DNA of 64,000 nt from Defluviitalea saccharophila (GTDB taxonomy: Bacteria > Bacillota > Clostridia > Lachnospirales > Defluviitaleaceae): NCBI RefSeq assembly GCF_038396635.1, contig NZ_CP121687.1:2532592-2596591 (forward strand), written 5' to 3'. Both the position numbers and the translations under genes were made by a program. The first letter of the stretch is position 1; each line of letters opens with the position of its first letter. The notes beneath the pieces are model-generated. The model saw nothing but the letters and a program-made list of their open reading frames with translations. It did not search any database and was not told the DNA's origin. Shown here one piece after another: positions 63,978-64,000 of the stretch.

Positions 63978-64000
63978 TGAGGTATACTCTTAATATATTA

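Overview
The window is low-GC Firmicutes DNA, most likely from a member of the Clostridia. Genes are spaced in bacterial style with AGGAGG-type ribosome binding sites and many TTG/GTG starts. The only clear housekeeping block is a T-box-controlled aspS-gatC-gatA-gatB operon (55802-61217), the arrangement used by clostridia that make Asn-tRNA and Gln-tRNA by transamidation. By eye this block has a visibly higher GC content than the rest. Everything from position 1 to about 55.8 kb is AT-rich, accessory and dominated by anti-phage genes and mobile DNA.

Region 1 (1-17.6 kb): an IS30-family element cut by the window edge; a type I restriction-modification locus (XRE regulator, hsdM, hsdS, an unrecognised 190-aa gene, hsdR); a 513-aa protein that looks like a methylase tail plus target-recognition domain plus HEPN-like domain; an IS21-family element whose istA carries an amber codon; a stump of a serine recombinase; and a three-gene operon (RHH-like regulator, DUF262-HNH protein, PD-(D/E)XK nuclease). 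Region 2 (17.6-27.3 kb): repeat element A, a 1586-aa SMEK-STAND NTPase resembling Avs antiviral sensors, repeat element B, and two IS30 copies in tandem. Region 3 (27.3-48.2 kb) repeats the scaffold of region 1 in the same order (XRE, hsdM, hsdS, x, hsdR, y, IS21, recombinase stump, DUF262 operon) with different genes in the slots: a DNA-binding protein plus Doc toxin between hsdS and hsdR; an HNH endonuclease and an unknown 361-aa gene before IS21 (with an IS66 inserted in their terminator); and a Phd/HARE-like regulator, a small protein, a GmrSD-type enzyme and an ADP-ribosylglycohydrolase after the recombinase stump. Region 4 (48.2-55.8 kb): an unknown gene, repeat element C split by an intact group II intron, a decayed OLD-nuclease fragment, a DUF4365-like/superfamily 1 helicase fusion, and repeat element D. 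Region 5 (55.8-64 kb): the T-box operon, an IS200-type element, a group II intron domain V relic, a TPR-Arr (rifamycin ADP-ribosyltransferase) fusion and a radical SAM gene.

The window therefore looks like two tandem versions of one defence island, with a conserved frame and exchangeable cargo, inserted upstream of a core tRNA-charging operon. The individual systems are independent layers: two type I R-M systems that probably share specificity, two DUF262-type nucleases that in known relatives attack modified DNA, an HNH enzyme with an EVE/PUA-like reader, a STAND sensor, a toxin-antitoxin-like pair and a helicase fusion. The most unusual non-coding signal is a family of about 170-350 bp elements (A-D) carrying direct GATATGTTCCC repeats at spacings of 30, 39-40 and 51 bp and, in A to C, an inverted copy in a terminal hairpin. 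They lie between defence modules and may be transposon-end derivatives that mark or mediate cassette exchange.
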